From: Lutibacter sp.
GTDB taxonomy: Bacteria; Bacteroidota; Bacteroidia; Flavobacteriales; Flavobacteriaceae
Reading direction: 5' to 3'
DNA: 64,000 nucleotides
Assembly (NCBI RefSeq): GCF_016342705.1
Contig: NZ_JAEINV010000013.1
Location: 1-64,000 of the forward strand
A program made the translations under genes and the position numbers. How positions within the stretch are numbered: position 1 is the stretch's first letter; each line of letters begins with the position of its first letter. The notes under the pieces are model-generated. The model did no database searches and was not told where the DNA came from. It saw only the letters and a list, made by a program, of their open reading frames with translations. Shown in pieces: positions 38,913-48,013 of this stretch.

Positions 38913-39685
38913 TGGATATAGCCGACATTATAAAACCACAGAATCAAGTATTTTGTAAAACAAAATTAATGACAGACACTGCGCTGTCATATTGTCCAGG
39001 ATGCGGTCACGGAACAGCTCATAATTTAACAATGGAAGTAGTGGATGAAATGGGAATTTCTGAAGAAACCATTGGTGTTGCTCCCGTTGGGTGCTCTGTT
39101 TTAGCATATGATTTCATGAATATTGATATTACACAGGCCGCTCACGGTAGGGCTCCTGCAGTTGCAACCGCAATTGCGAGAACTTGGCCAGAAAAATATG
39201 TTTTCACCTATCAGGGTGATGGAGATTTAGCAGCTATTGGTACCGCTGAAACAATTCACGCTTGTAACAGAGGAGAAAACATAGTTATCATTTTTGTAAA
39301 TAATGGTATTTATGGAATGACTGGTGGACAAATGGCTCCAACTACATTAGAAGGTATGGTTTCTTCAACTTCACCTTATGGTAGAGAAATAAAATCAATG
39401 GGATCTCCATTAAAAATGACTGAATTAGTAGCTAATTTACCTGGTGTATATTATGTTACTCGTCAATCTGTACATACACATAAACACGCTAGAAAAGCAA
39501 AAAAAGCAATTCAAAAAGCATTTGAAAATACTCGACTAAAAAAAGGATTATCATTTGTTGAAATTGTTTCAAACTGTAATTCAGGATGGAAAATGACTCC
39601 AAATGAATCTAATATTTGGATGGAAGAACATATGTTTCCATATTTTCCTTTAGGTGATATTAAAGTTGATGGAATATTAAAATAG
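38912..39685 (+). CDS. 2-oxoacid:ferredoxin oxidoreductase, beta subunit (TPP-binding)
   Basis: A 257-residue subunit with CPGCGHG near the N-terminus, GDGDLAAIGTAETIHACNRG and the NNGIYGMTGGQ stretch that completes the TPP-Mg site. Together with the alpha subunit it forms the catalytic core that splits CO2 from the 2-oxoacid and forms acyl-CoA. Confidence 0.94.
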   Translation: MDIADIIKPQNQVFCKTKLMTDTALSYCPGCGHGTAHNLTMEVVDEMGISEETIGVAPVGCSVLAYDFMNIDITQAAHGRAPAVATAIARTWPEKYVFTYQGDGDLAAIGTAETIHACNRGENIVIIFVNNGIYGMTGGQMAPTTLEGMVSSTSPYGREIKSMGSPLKMTELVANLPGVYYVTRQSVHTHKHARKAKKAIQKAFENTRLKKGLSFVEIVSNCNSGWKMTPNESNIWMEEHMFPYFPLGDIKVDGILK

Positions 39686-39690
39686 AAATT

Positions 39691-40257
39691 ATGACAGAAG
39701 AAATTATTATTGCAGGATTTGGTGGACAAGGTGTGCTATCAATGGGTAAAATATTAGCATATTCTGGCATTATGCAAAATCAAGAAGTAAGCTGGATGCC
39801 ATCATACGGACCAGAAATGAGAGGTGGAACTGCTAATGTTACCGTTATTTTAAGTGATGAAAGAATCAGTTCTCCTTATTTAAAACTTTTTGATACTGCC
39901 ATTATTTTAAACCAACAGTCTATGGATAAGTTTGAAAATACCGTTAAACCTGGAGGAATATTAATTTATGATCCCAACGGAATTTCTGTTCATCCTGTTA
40001 GAAAAGATATTAAAATATTTCAAGTTGAAGCTACTAAATTAGCCGCTGAAATGGGAAATAAAAAAATATTTAATATGATTATTTTAGGCGGTTTCTTAAA
40101 AGAAAAGCCCATTGTAAAATTAGAAAATGTAATTGAAGGATTAAAAAAATCATTATCTGAACGCTATCATTTTTTAATACCTTTAAATGAAGAAGCTATA
40201 AATAAAGGAATGGAATCCATTACTCCTTATAAAATGAAAGAAAAAGTTATTGAATAG
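39691..40257 (+). CDS. 2-oxoacid:ferredoxin oxidoreductase, gamma subunit
   Basis: A 188-residue subunit (IAGFGGQGVLSMGKILAYSG, WMPSYGPEMRGGTANVTVILSD in two parts) that closes the CoA-binding part of the complex. It is the last gene of the four-gene operon (5 bases after the beta subunit) and is followed by a very strong terminator. Confidence 0.93.
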   Translation: MTEEIIIAGFGGQGVLSMGKILAYSGIMQNQEVSWMPSYGPEMRGGTANVTVILSDERISSPYLKLFDTAIILNQQSMDKFENTVKPGGILIYDPNGISVHPVRKDIKIFQVEATKLAAEMGNKKIFNMIILGGFLKEKPIVKLENVIEGLKKSLSERYHFLIPLNEEAINKGMESITPYKMKEKVIE

Positions 40258-40283
40258 TTAGATATTAGTTGTTAAACATATTT

Positions 40284-40330
40284 AAATTCGCTTATTTTAT
40301 AGTACATTTCTATAAAATAAGCGAATTTTT
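40284..40330 (+). terminator. Strong terminator of the kor/vor operon
   Basis: A perfect 19-bp stem (AAATTCGCTTATTTTATAG, 40284-40302, with 40310-40328) around a 7-base loop, followed by T5 that ends 4 bases before the next ATG (40335). This excludes a longer N-terminus for the following gene. Confidence 0.88.
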
Positions 40331-40334
40331 ATTT

Positions 40335-41237
40335 ATGGCATCAATTTTAGTGACTGGCGGAACAGGCTTAATAGGTAAACATCTTTGTAATCTTCTTTCA
40401 AAAAAAGGACATAAAGTTTTAATTTTAAGTAGAAATTCATCTAACAATCCCAATGTATTTAAATGGGATATTGAAAATAATTATATTGACGAAAATGCTA
40501 TTAAAAATATAGATTTTATCATTCACTTGGCTGGAGAAGGAATTGCTGACAAACGCTGGACTTCGGATAGAAAGAAACTTTTAATTAAAAGCAGAGTTGC
40601 ATCAGCCAATTTATTATTTAAAAAAGTAAAAGAGCTAAACCCAAATCTAAAAGGGTTTATTTCAGCATCTGGAATAGGTTATTACGGAGCAATTACTTCA
40701 GAAGAAATTTTTGATGAAAATAGTGCTTCTGGAAATGATTTTTTAAGTACTATATGTGTACAATGGGAAGAAGCATCACTTCAATTTAATTTATTAAATA
40801 TTAGAACAGTATTATTAAGAACTGGCGTTGTTCTTACAAAAAAAGGTGGTGCTTTAGAAATAATAATAATGCCTATAAAATTTGGTTTGGGTGCAGCTTT
40901 AGGAAGCGGAAAACAATATATGCCTTGGATTCATATTGATGATTTATGTGAAATGTATTTACAAGCAATTGAAAATACAAAACTTAAAGGAATTTATAAT
41001 GCTGTGGCTCCAGAACATTGTACAAATAATACTTTATCAAAAGCCATTGCTAAAGTGTTAAACAAACCTTTCTTCCTTCCAAATATTCCTGCTTTTTTAT
41101 TAAAAATTGTGTTGGGTAAATTATCATGTATTTTACTTGAAGGTAGCAAAGTATCTTCAAAAAAAATAGAGGAAACAGGCTTTAAATTTCAATTTTCAAA
41201 TTTAAATGATGCACTAAAAAATTTATTAAACAATTAG
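40335..41237 (+). CDS. TIGR01777 family NAD-dependent epimerase/SDR
   Basis: A 300-residue extended short-chain dehydrogenase. The N-terminal ILVTGGTGLIGKHL dinucleotide site, IHLAGEGIADKRW, SASGIGYYG and the PWIHIDDLCEMY motif define TIGR01777 (YfcH-like). The substrate is unknown. The ATG at 40335 is chosen because the in-frame extension upstream would cross the kor terminator. It ends by overlapping 4 bases with the convergent NDH-2 gene. Confidence 0.9.
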   Translation: MASILVTGGTGLIGKHLCNLLSKKGHKVLILSRNSSNNPNVFKWDIENNYIDENAIKNIDFIIHLAGEGIADKRWTSDRKKLLIKSRVASANLLFKKVKELNPNLKGFISASGIGYYGAITSEEIFDENSASGNDFLSTICVQWEEASLQFNLLNIRTVLLRTGVVLTKKGGALEIIIMPIKFGLGAALGSGKQYMPWIHIDDLCEMYLQAIENTKLKGIYNAVAPEHCTNNTLSKAIAKVLNKPFFLPNIPAFLLKIVLGKLSCILLEGSKVSSKKIEETGFKFQFSNLNDALKNLLNN

Positions 41238-42523
41238 AAAGATTCTTTGTTTTTATTTTTGAAAGGCCTAATTATCAATCTAGTCTCTCTATCAAACCAA
41301 ATATAATTATATACCCAATTGAAAAATACAACTGCTTTATTTCTAAATCCAATTAATGATATTAGATGAACAAACATCCAAACAAACCAAGCAAAAAATC
41401 CTTGAAATTTCCATATATCTAAATCTACAACTGCCTTATTTCTTCCAATTGTTGCCATAGAACCCTTGTCTTTATATTTAAATGGTTTCATTGGCTTATT
41501 ATTTAAAACTGCAATAATATTCTTAGCTAATTGAGTTCCTTCTTGTATAGCAGGTTGCGCCATCATTGGAAGTCCTTTTGGAAATTTAGAAGTTACCATA
41601 TTTGAAACATCTCCAACTGCAAAAATATTCTTATAGCCTTTTACACAATTAAATTCATCAACTTGAATTCTATTTACTCTTTCAACAACACATCCTTCAC
41701 TTAACCCATTTACAGGAGCTCCTTTTACACCAGCCGCCCAAACTACTGTAGAAGAATTAAATGATAAATCTTTATTTGTTGAAACTAAAAAACCATCGTA
41801 ATTAGTAATGTTAACATTTTTCCATATTTGTACTCCTAATTCAACTAAAAAATCTTCGGCCTTAACAGAAGCCTTTTCACTCATTGAATTTAACAATCTA
41901 TCACTTCCTTCAACAATATTAATTTGCATTTGCCGAATATCTAAATCAGGATAATCCTTTGGTAAAATTGCTTTTTTCATTTCAGCTAAAGCACCAGCTA
42001 GCTCAACGCCCGTAGGTCCGCCGCCAACAATCACAAAATTCATTAAGGCATTTCGCACTTCAAAATTTGAAGTCAACAAAGCCTCTTCAAAATTTTCAAT
42101 TATTAAACTTCTTAGATTTAAAGATTGTGGAACATTTTTCATGGCCATACTGTAGCGTTCAATAAAAGTATTTCCAAAATAATTTGTTTTTGAACCAGTT
42201 GCAATTACTAAATAATCATATTTTAGTTTGCCAATAGTAGAATGAATTTCATTATTTTCAGCATCTATATTAAGTACTTTAGTTAATCTGAAAAAAAAAT
42301 TAGGGATGCTTTTTATTATTTTACGCAAAGGAAAAGCAATAGAATCTGGTTCCAAACCACCCGTTGCTACTTGATACAATAATGGTTGAAAGGTGTGATA
42401 ATTGTGCTTATCTAGCAATACTACTTGAATTTCTTTATTTTTTAATCCTTTTGCTAAAGCAATTCCAGCAAATCCTCCGCCAATAATTACAAGTCTTGGA
42501 AAACTTGTTTTAGGTATATTCAT
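41234..42523 (-). CDS. Type II NADH dehydrogenase (NDH-2)
   Basis: A 429-residue flavoprotein with FAD-binding LVIIGGGFAGIALAKGL, the quinone-facing HNYHTFQPLLYQVATGGLEPDS (in two parts), the NAD site FVIVGGGPTGVELAGALAEM and the FAVGDVSNM motif. A hydrophobic C-terminal stretch (about 365-415) anchors it to the membrane. It oxidises NADH to quinol without pumping protons. Its stop overlaps the convergent epimerase gene by 4 bases, leaving no room for a terminator between them. Confidence 0.93.
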   Translation of the reverse strand: MNIPKTSFPRLVIIGGGFAGIALAKGLKNKEIQVVLLDKHNYHTFQPLLYQVATGGLEPDSIAFPLRKIIKSIPNFFFRLTKVLNIDAENNEIHSTIGKLKYDYLVIATGSKTNYFGNTFIERYSMAMKNVPQSLNLRSLIIENFEEALLTSNFEVRNALMNFVIVGGGPTGVELAGALAEMKKAILPKDYPDLDIRQMQINIVEGSDRLLNSMSEKASVKAEDFLVELGVQIWKNVNITNYDGFLVSTNKDLSFNSSTVVWAAGVKGAPVNGLSEGCVVERVNRIQVDEFNCVKGYKNIFAVGDVSNMVTSKFPKGLPMMAQPAIQEGTQLAKNIIAVLNNKPMKPFKYKDKGSMATIGRNKAVVDLDIWKFQGFFAWFVWMFVHLISLIGFRNKAVVFFNWVYNYIWFDRETRLIIRPFKNKNKESF

Positions 42524-42608
42524 TTCTTTTAATTAGTTCATGCAAACTTACAATTTATAGGATGACTTTACCAAAAAATTTATGTTATAAATTATTGGGT
42601 AAAATTGC

Positions 42609-43559
42609 CTATTTAATTAATTTTAAAACAATTTCACTCACTGGTAAAATGGAATTAGTATGTTGAATACTAGGGCCAGCAACCCAAACAGTTTTATAAG
42701 TAGCTTTTGTAGCTGCTTTCTCAGTTGCTTTCATACCAATTGAAAAACGAATCATTTTCACCCATTTTTTTAATTTTTTGTTTTTATTTAAAACACCTTC
42801 AATCCAGGTTTGTTTTGTTCCAATTTTTTGAACATAAGGAGTATTGATTACTGTACAAGGAGTTCCTGAAATTCGCTCAGTCATTACAATATCATCTGCT
42901 CCATAATGCACACAAGCTTCTTTATACTCTTTTGTAACGCTCGCTTCTATAGAAGCGATAAATGGACTCCCAACAGAAACACCGGCTGCACCAAAATTCA
43001 TCATCTTATCTACATCTTTCTTACACCCTACTCCTCCAGCAGAAATGACCGGAATATTACAATTTGCAACTAATTCAGTAATTAATTCCTTAGGACTATT
43101 ACCTCCTCTATGTCCACCCGCTTCATTATTAACAGCTATAATAGCGTCCGCACCTAAACTTTCAACTTTTTTAGCAAAATTTAAATCCGTTACATCACAA
43201 AAAACTATAATATTATGTTGATGAGCTTGTTTAATTGTTTCTTCTGGACTTCCTAAAGATGTGATGATAAAATCAACACCTTCTTCACAAAAAACAGCTA
43301 ATTGCCCCATATACTTAATGTTAGATTTGTTTACAATTAAATTAAATCCAAAGGCACCACCTTCAATTTTTGCAGCTTTTAATTCTTTAATTGCAGTTCT
43401 TAATTCTTCATTAGTTCTATAATTTAACGCTGGAATACAACCTGCAATTCCACTTTTCATTCCTTCAATAACCATTTTAGTATTAGATACTAAAAACATT
43501 GGCGCTTGTATTATTGGGTATTTAATATTAAGTAGTTGAGTTAATTTTACTGAATTCAT
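42609..43559 (-). CDS. Nitronate monooxygenase-like FMN enzyme
   Basis: A 316-residue TIM-barrel flavoprotein of the 2-nitropropane dioxygenase/NMO family (YPIIQAPMFLVSN, NNEAGGHRGG, ISAGGVGCKKDV, GAAGVSVGSPFIAS). The reaction on its natural substrate is not certain; relatives include FabK-type and nitronate oxidising enzymes. I place the start at 43559 because an upstream ATG at 43577 lies inside the predicted -7 element. Confidence 0.9.
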   Translation of the reverse strand: MNSVKLTQLLNIKYPIIQAPMFLVSNTKMVIEGMKSGIAGCIPALNYRTNEELRTAIKELKAAKIEGGAFGFNLIVNKSNIKYMGQLAVFCEEGVDFIITSLGSPEETIKQAHQHNIIVFCDVTDLNFAKKVESLGADAIIAVNNEAGGHRGGNSPKELITELVANCNIPVISAGGVGCKKDVDKMMNFGAAGVSVGSPFIASIEASVTKEYKEACVHYGADDIVMTERISGTPCTVINTPYVQKIGTKQTWIEGVLNKNKKLKKWVKMIRFSIGMKATEKAATKATYKTVWVAGPSIQHTNSILPVSEIVLKLIK

Positions 43560-43574
43560 TGTATTGATTTTTCT

Positions 43575-43582
43575 CAAATATA
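43575..43582 (-). promoter_or_regulatory. -7 element of the nitronate monooxygenase-like gene
   Basis: TATATTTG on the minus strand is a full TAnnTTTG match with a start expected near 43568, about 9 bases before the ATG at 43559. Confidence 0.5.
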
Positions 43583-43620
43583 GTAAATATTATGCACGCA
43601 TAATAAATATTTTTAAACGA

Positions 43621-43650
43621 AAAACGCACCCAAATTGGGTGCGTTTTTTT
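43621..43650. terminator. dnaK terminator (bidirectional shape)
   Basis: An 11-bp stem AAAACGCACCC/GGGTGCGTTTT around AAATT, with A and T runs on both sides, lies 18 bases after the dnaK stop codon and ends that minus-strand transcript. Confidence 0.88.
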
Positions 43651-43667
43651 ATGTATTTAGAATATTA

Positions 43668-45575
43668 TTATTCTTTTACTTCTTCAAAGTCTACATCTTC
43701 AACATTGTCACCTTCTTTTTTAGGATTTGCATTACCTGCATCTCCAGTTGGTGCACCTTGAGGTTGCGCTTCTTGTTCTGCTTTGTACATTTCCTCACTT
43801 GCAACTTTCCAAGCTTCATTTATCTTTTCCATTGCAGCATCAATTTGTGCAATATCTTTAGATTCATGCGCTTTTTTCAATTCAGCAAGTGCTGCTTCAA
43901 TTGGATCTTTTTTATCAGCTGATAATTTTTCACCAAATTCTTTCAATTGTTTTTCTGTTTGGAAAATCATAGAATCAGCTCCATTAATTTTCTCAGCAGT
44001 TTCTTTTGCTTTTTTATCTAAATCAGCATTTGCTTCTGCATCTGCTTTCATTTTTTTGATTTCATCTTCAGTTAAACCAGAAGAAGCTTCAATTCTAATA
44101 TCTTGCGTTTTACCTGTAGCTTTATCTCCTGCAGTTACATGAATAATTCCGTTAGCATCAATATCAAAGGTAACTTCAATTTGTGGAGTTCCTCTTTGTG
44201 CTGGTGGAATACCATCTAAATGGAAACGACCAATTGTTTTGTTATCAGCTGCCATTGCACGTTCACCTTGTAATACATGAATTTCTACTGATGGTTGATT
44301 ATCCGCTGCCGTTGAGAATACTTGTGACTTTTTAGTTGGAATTGTAGTATTAGCCTCAATTAGCTTAGTCATAACATTACCCATAGTTTCAATTCCTAAA
44401 GATAACGGTGTAACATCTAATAACAATACATCCTTAACATCACCGGTTAAAACTCCACCTTGAATAGCTGCTCCAATTGCAACAACCTCATCTGGATTTA
44501 CACCTTTTGAAGGTACTTTTCCAAAGAATTTTTCAACAGCTTCAACTACTGCAGGAATACGAGTTGAACCACCAACTAAGATGACTTCATCAATATCTCC
44601 AGTTGTTAAACCAGCACCTTTTAATGCAGTTTTACAAGGCTCAATAGTTCTTTTTATTAAATCATCAATTAATTGTTCAAACTTAGCTTTCGTTAAACTA
44701 CGTACTAAATGTTTTGGTCCTGAAGCAGTTGCCGTAATATAAGGCAAGTTAATTTCAGTTGTTGCTGAAGATGACAATTCAATCTTCGCTTTTTCAGCAG
44801 CTTCTTTTAAACGTTGTAAAGCCATAGGATCTTTACGTAAATCCATGTTTTCTTCAGCTTTAAACTCATCAGCTAACCAATCAATAATTTTTTGATCCAC
44901 GTCATCACCACCCAGGTGTGTATCTCCATCTGTTGATAACACTTCAAAAACACCATCTCCCAACTCTAATATAGAAACATCATGTGTTCCACCACCAAAG
45001 TCAAAAACAACTATTTTTTGATCAACTCCTTTTTTATCCATTCCATAAGCCAAAGCAGCTGCAGTTGGCTCATTTATAATACGACTTACTTTTAAACCTG
45101 CAATTTCACCAGCTTCTTTAGTTGCTTGACGTTGTGCATCATTAAAATAAGCTGGTACAGTTACAACAGCTTCTGTTACTTCAGTTCCTAAATAATCTTC
45201 TGCAGTTTTCTTCATTTTTTGAAGAATCATTGCTGAAATTTCTTGAGGAGTGTATAATCTTCCGTCAATATCAACACGAGGTGTATCATTATCACCTTTT
45301 ACAACTTTATAAGGTATACGGTCCGCTTCCATTTTAGACTCAGAATATTTGTTCCCCATAAAACGTTTTATTGAATATATTGTTTTTAATGGATTTGTAA
45401 CGGCTTGACGTTTAGCAGGGTCACCTACTTTTCTTTCGCCACCTTCAATAAATGCAACAATAGAAGGTGTTGTTCTTTTTCCTTCTGCATTAGGAATTAC
45501 CACCGGTTCGTTCCCTTCCATTACAGAAACACACGAGTTTGTAGTTCCTAAATCTATTCCTATAATTTTACCCAT
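43668..45575 (-). CDS. dnaK: Chaperone DnaK (Hsp70)
   Basis: A 635-residue Hsp70. ATPase motifs [21 protein letters not shown] (with His where many have Phe) and [13 protein letters not shown] are intact, followed by the substrate domain ([20 protein letters not shown]) and the lid, ending in the acidic tail [13 protein letters not shown] typical of EEVD-like ends. DnaJ and GrpE are not in the window; the gene stands alone with its own terminator. Confidence 0.99.
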   Translation of the reverse strand: MGKIIGIDLGTTNSCVSVMEGNEPVVIPNAEGKRTTPSIVAFIEGGERKVGDPAKRQAVTNPLKTIYSIKRFMGNKYSESKMEADRIPYKVVKGDNDTPRVDIDGRLYTPQEISAMILQKMKKTAEDYLGTEVTEAVVTVPAYFNDAQRQATKEAGEIAGLKVSRIINEPTAAALAYGMDKKGVDQKIVVFDFGGGTHDVSILELGDGVFEVLSTDGDTHLGGDDVDQKIIDWLADEFKAEENMDLRKDPMALQRLKEAAEKAKIELSSSATTEINLPYITATASGPKHLVRSLTKAKFEQLIDDLIKRTIEPCKTALKGAGLTTGDIDEVILVGGSTRIPAVVEAVEKFFGKVPSKGVNPDEVVAIGAAIQGGVLTGDVKDVLLLDVTPLSLGIETMGNVMTKLIEANTTIPTKKSQVFSTAADNQPSVEIHVLQGERAMAADNKTIGRFHLDGIPPAQRGTPQIEVTFDIDANGIIHVTAGDKATGKTQDIRIEASSGLTEDEIKKMKADAEANADLDKKAKETAEKINGADSMIFQTEKQLKEFGEKLSADKKDPIEAALAELKKAHESKDIAQIDAAMEKINEAWKVASEEMYKAEQEAQPQGAPTGDAGNANPKKEGDNVEDVDFEEVKE

Positions 45576-45794
45576 AATAGTATATTTTTTTGTTCTTAAT
45601 TTTTTTTAAACTTACATATTGAATTAGACAATGATTATGCCATTTAACTTTTTATGTCAAGTTGTCATAAAAATATTTTTTATTCATTTTTTTTGACAAA
45701 TTTTCAAATTATAATATTTTAATAAATTCATGATTTTAAGAAAAATATTTTTTCAAAAACATATATTTACAATCTAAAAATAATTAAGAGTATA

Positions 45795-47219
45795 ATGGAG
45801 TGTATTTCTATTTTTGATATGTTAAAGATTGGTATAGGTCCTTCAAGTTCACACACTTTAGGACCTTGGCGTGCGGCTGAACGTTGGATAAATCATCTTA
45901 AAAAAGAAAATAATTTTGAAGGAATTACAGCAATTAAAGTTAATTTATATGGCTCATTGTCATTAACAGGAAGAGGTCATGCTACAGATTTGGCTGTTAT
46001 TTTAGGTTTGGCCGGACAAGACCCAGAGTATATATCCGTTACTGAAATTCAACCTTTAGTAGACAACGTAAAAAACTTACACAAAATTAAGTTTGGAAAT
46101 AGGTATTTTATAGATTTCAATTCTTCAACATCAATTATATTTAATAGAGAGTTTCTTCCTTTTCATGCAAATGCCATAAAGTTTACTGCTTTTAAAAATA
46201 ATATAGAAATTTCAAATGACACATATTATTCAATTGGTGGAGGATTTGTAGTTCGGGAAGAATTAATTCATGCTAAAGAAAATAGAGAAATTCATAAAAC
46301 CTTTCCTTATCCGATACAAAAAGCAAAAGAACTGGAAAACTATTGTAAAGAAACCAAACTTAAAATTTCGGAAATTGTTTTAGAAAACGAAAGATCTCTC
46401 AGAACAGATACCGGAATTGATATTGAAATTAAACGAATTTGGGATACAATGTTAGAATGCATGTATATTGGTTGCCATACAGAAGGAACTTTACCTGGCG
46501 GGTTAAACGTTCGACGTAGAGCTTTTGACATGCACAAAAAATTAAAAGGTGAGTTAGAATATAATTCACCTAAAGAATGGTTAAATACTATCCGAAAAAC
46601 TGAAGTAAAGTTTCGAGAAATCTTAAAATGGGTGAGTTGTTTTGCTCTAAGTGTAAATGAAGTAAATGCATCTTTAGGCAGAGTTGTAACTGCTCCAACC
46701 AATGGAAGTGCAGGTGTAATTCCGGCAGTTTTAATGTATTATATGGTATTGGAAAATCACGAAGCTAGTTTTACAGATATAAAACAATTTTTGTTAGTAG
46801 CTGGCGAAATTGGAAGCATTTTTAAAAAAGGAGCTACTATTTCAGCGGCAATGGGCGGATGTCAGGCAGAAATTGGCGTGTCATCGGCAATGGCTGCTGG
46901 AGCCCTAACGGAATTATTAGGAGGAACACCAGAGCAAGTTTTAATGGCTAGTGAAATTGCTATGGAGCACCACTTAGGTATGACTTGTGATCCAATTGGG
47001 GGCTTGGTTCAAGTACCTTGTATTGAGCGTAATGCAATGGGAGCTATAAAAGCAATTAATGCTGCAGAATTAGCTTTAGAAAGTAATTATTTAAATGCTA
47101 AAGTACCGTTAGATATGGTTATCTCTAGTATGTGGGAAACTGCTAAAGATATGAACAACAAGTATAAAGAAACCTCGGAAGGTGGATTAGCTGTTGGTGT
47201 AAATCTATCTGATTGTTAA
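45795..47219 (+). CDS. sdaA: L-serine ammonia-lyase (fused form)
   Basis: A 474-residue iron-sulfur serine dehydratase that converts L-serine to pyruvate and ammonia. The N-terminal beta domain (SIFDMLKIGIGPSSSHTLGPWRAA in two parts) and alpha domain (TNGSAGVIPAVLMYY, MGGCQAEIGVSSAMAAGALTELLGG, GMTCDPIGGLVQVPCIERNA in two parts) are fused. The conserved cysteines for the [4Fe-4S] cluster are present. Confidence 0.95.
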   Translation: MECISIFDMLKIGIGPSSSHTLGPWRAAERWINHLKKENNFEGITAIKVNLYGSLSLTGRGHATDLAVILGLAGQDPEYISVTEIQPLVDNVKNLHKIKFGNRYFIDFNSSTSIIFNREFLPFHANAIKFTAFKNNIEISNDTYYSIGGGFVVREELIHAKENREIHKTFPYPIQKAKELENYCKETKLKISEIVLENERSLRTDTGIDIEIKRIWDTMLECMYIGCHTEGTLPGGLNVRRRAFDMHKKLKGELEYNSPKEWLNTIRKTEVKFREILKWVSCFALSVNEVNASLGRVVTAPTNGSAGVIPAVLMYYMVLENHEASFTDIKQFLLVAGEIGSIFKKGATISAAMGGCQAEIGVSSAMAAGALTELLGGTPEQVLMASEIAMEHHLGMTCDPIGGLVQVPCIERNAMGAIKAINAAELALESNYLNAKVPLDMVISSMWETAKDMNNKYKETSEGGLAVGVNLSDC

Positions 47220-47249
47220 AATAAATTTATATATACAAATATTATTCTT

Positions 47250-47257
47250 TATATTTG
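47250..47257 (+). promoter_or_regulatory. -7 element of the DUF2853 gene
   Basis: TATATTTG is a full TAnnTTTG match 42 bases ahead of the ATG. No clear -33 element is seen. Confidence 0.45.
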
Positions 47258-47299
47258 ATACATTGAACTCTATTATTAATAAAAAAAAATTCGTTACTC

Positions 47300-47635
47300 A
47301 TGAGTAAATTCGATGAAAAAATAGCACTATATCAAAGTGAAATGAACAAATTAGGTCTAAAATTTGACGCTGATTTATTAACAAAGGTTACTAAAGGATT
47401 GGGACCTTCAATTTATAAAGCTGACGCTGAAACTGTTTCAGGATCTGATAAAAAAGAATTAGCAACTGTTAAGAATAATTTCTTAATTAAAAAACTTGGT
47501 TTAACTGATGGACCTAAATTAGATAGCGCAATTGATGCAGTTATTGAAAAGGTTGGAAAATCTAACAGAAATAAATACAGAGCTATTGTTTATTATTTAT
47601 TAGTTAAAGAACTTAAACAAGAATCTAAATATTAA
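47300..47635 (+). CDS. DUF2853 family protein
   Basis: A 111-residue soluble helical protein (FDEKIALYQSEMNKLGLKFD, VTKGLGPSIYKADAETVSGSD in two parts) of the DUF2853 family, which has a known fold but no known function. It stands alone with its own promoter and terminator. Confidence 0.88.
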   Translation: MSKFDEKIALYQSEMNKLGLKFDADLLTKVTKGLGPSIYKADAETVSGSDKKELATVKNNFLIKKLGLTDGPKLDSAIDAVIEKVGKSNRNKYRAIVYYLLVKELKQESKY

Positions 47636-47655
47636 TTAGATTTTTAGTACAAAAT

Positions 47656-47690
47656 AAAAAAGCCACAATAATTTGTGGCTTTTTTGTTTT
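47656..47690. terminator. Bidirectional terminator after DUF2853
   Basis: An 11-bp stem AAAAGCCACAA/TTGTGGCTTTT (47658-47668 with 47673-47683) around TAAT, with A and T runs on both sides, lies between DUF2853 and the end of the convergent polyamine operon. Confidence 0.88.
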
Positions 47691-47705
47691 CTATATTTTT
47701 TCTAA

Positions 47706-48002
47706 TTAATCTTCCTCAGTGTCTTCATCTGGAATTTCATCTAAATCTCCATCAGAATCATATACATCATCAAAGTTATCTTCATCTGCATCATAATCTT
47801 CCATTGTTTCTTCCAATTTAAGACTTATTTTTACTAAATACATAGTATCTTCAGTACTTACTTCTACTGCTCTCACGGTTTCACCCTGCGCATTTTTAAA
47901 AGTAATAATATCTTTATAACCATATCCATTCGGATATTTATCAACCAACATATTAAGAATATCTTCAGTTAATTTACTATAATCTACAATAACTCTTTTC
48001 AT
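47706..48002 (-). CDS. Small protein with a strongly acidic C-terminal tail
   Basis: A 98-residue protein of a family I do not recognise. Residues 1-62 look folded (RVIVDYSKLTEDILNMLVDK, YGYKDIITFKNAQGETVRAVEV in two parts); residues about 65-98 are almost only Asp and Glu with a few others. It is the last gene of the speA operon, 11 bases after the deoxyhypusine-synthase-like gene. The tail is similar in style to the extra C-terminal tail of the agmatinase-like protein, and could bind polyamines or a basic partner; this is inference. Confidence 0.75.
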   Translation of the reverse strand: MKRVIVDYSKLTEDILNMLVDKYPNGYGYKDIITFKNAQGETVRAVEVSTEDTMYLVKISLKLEETMEDYDADEDNFDDVYDSDGDLDEIPDEDTEED

Positions 48003-48013
48003 TTAAACTTCAA

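Noticed and set aside
43783-44142. Open frame of 119 codons on the plus strand opposite dnaK
   Set aside because: Antisense shadow of the DnaK lid region; no family features and no promoter.
45632-45660. TTGACA with a CATAAT-like element ahead of dnaK (minus strand), looking like a sigma-70 promoter
   Set aside because: The spacing is only 15 bases and the primary Bacteroidota sigma factor uses other elements; kept only as a weak possibility.
46340-46702. Open frame of 120 codons on the minus strand inside sdaA
   Set aside because: Lies wholly within a well-conserved gene in the opposite strand; no independent support.
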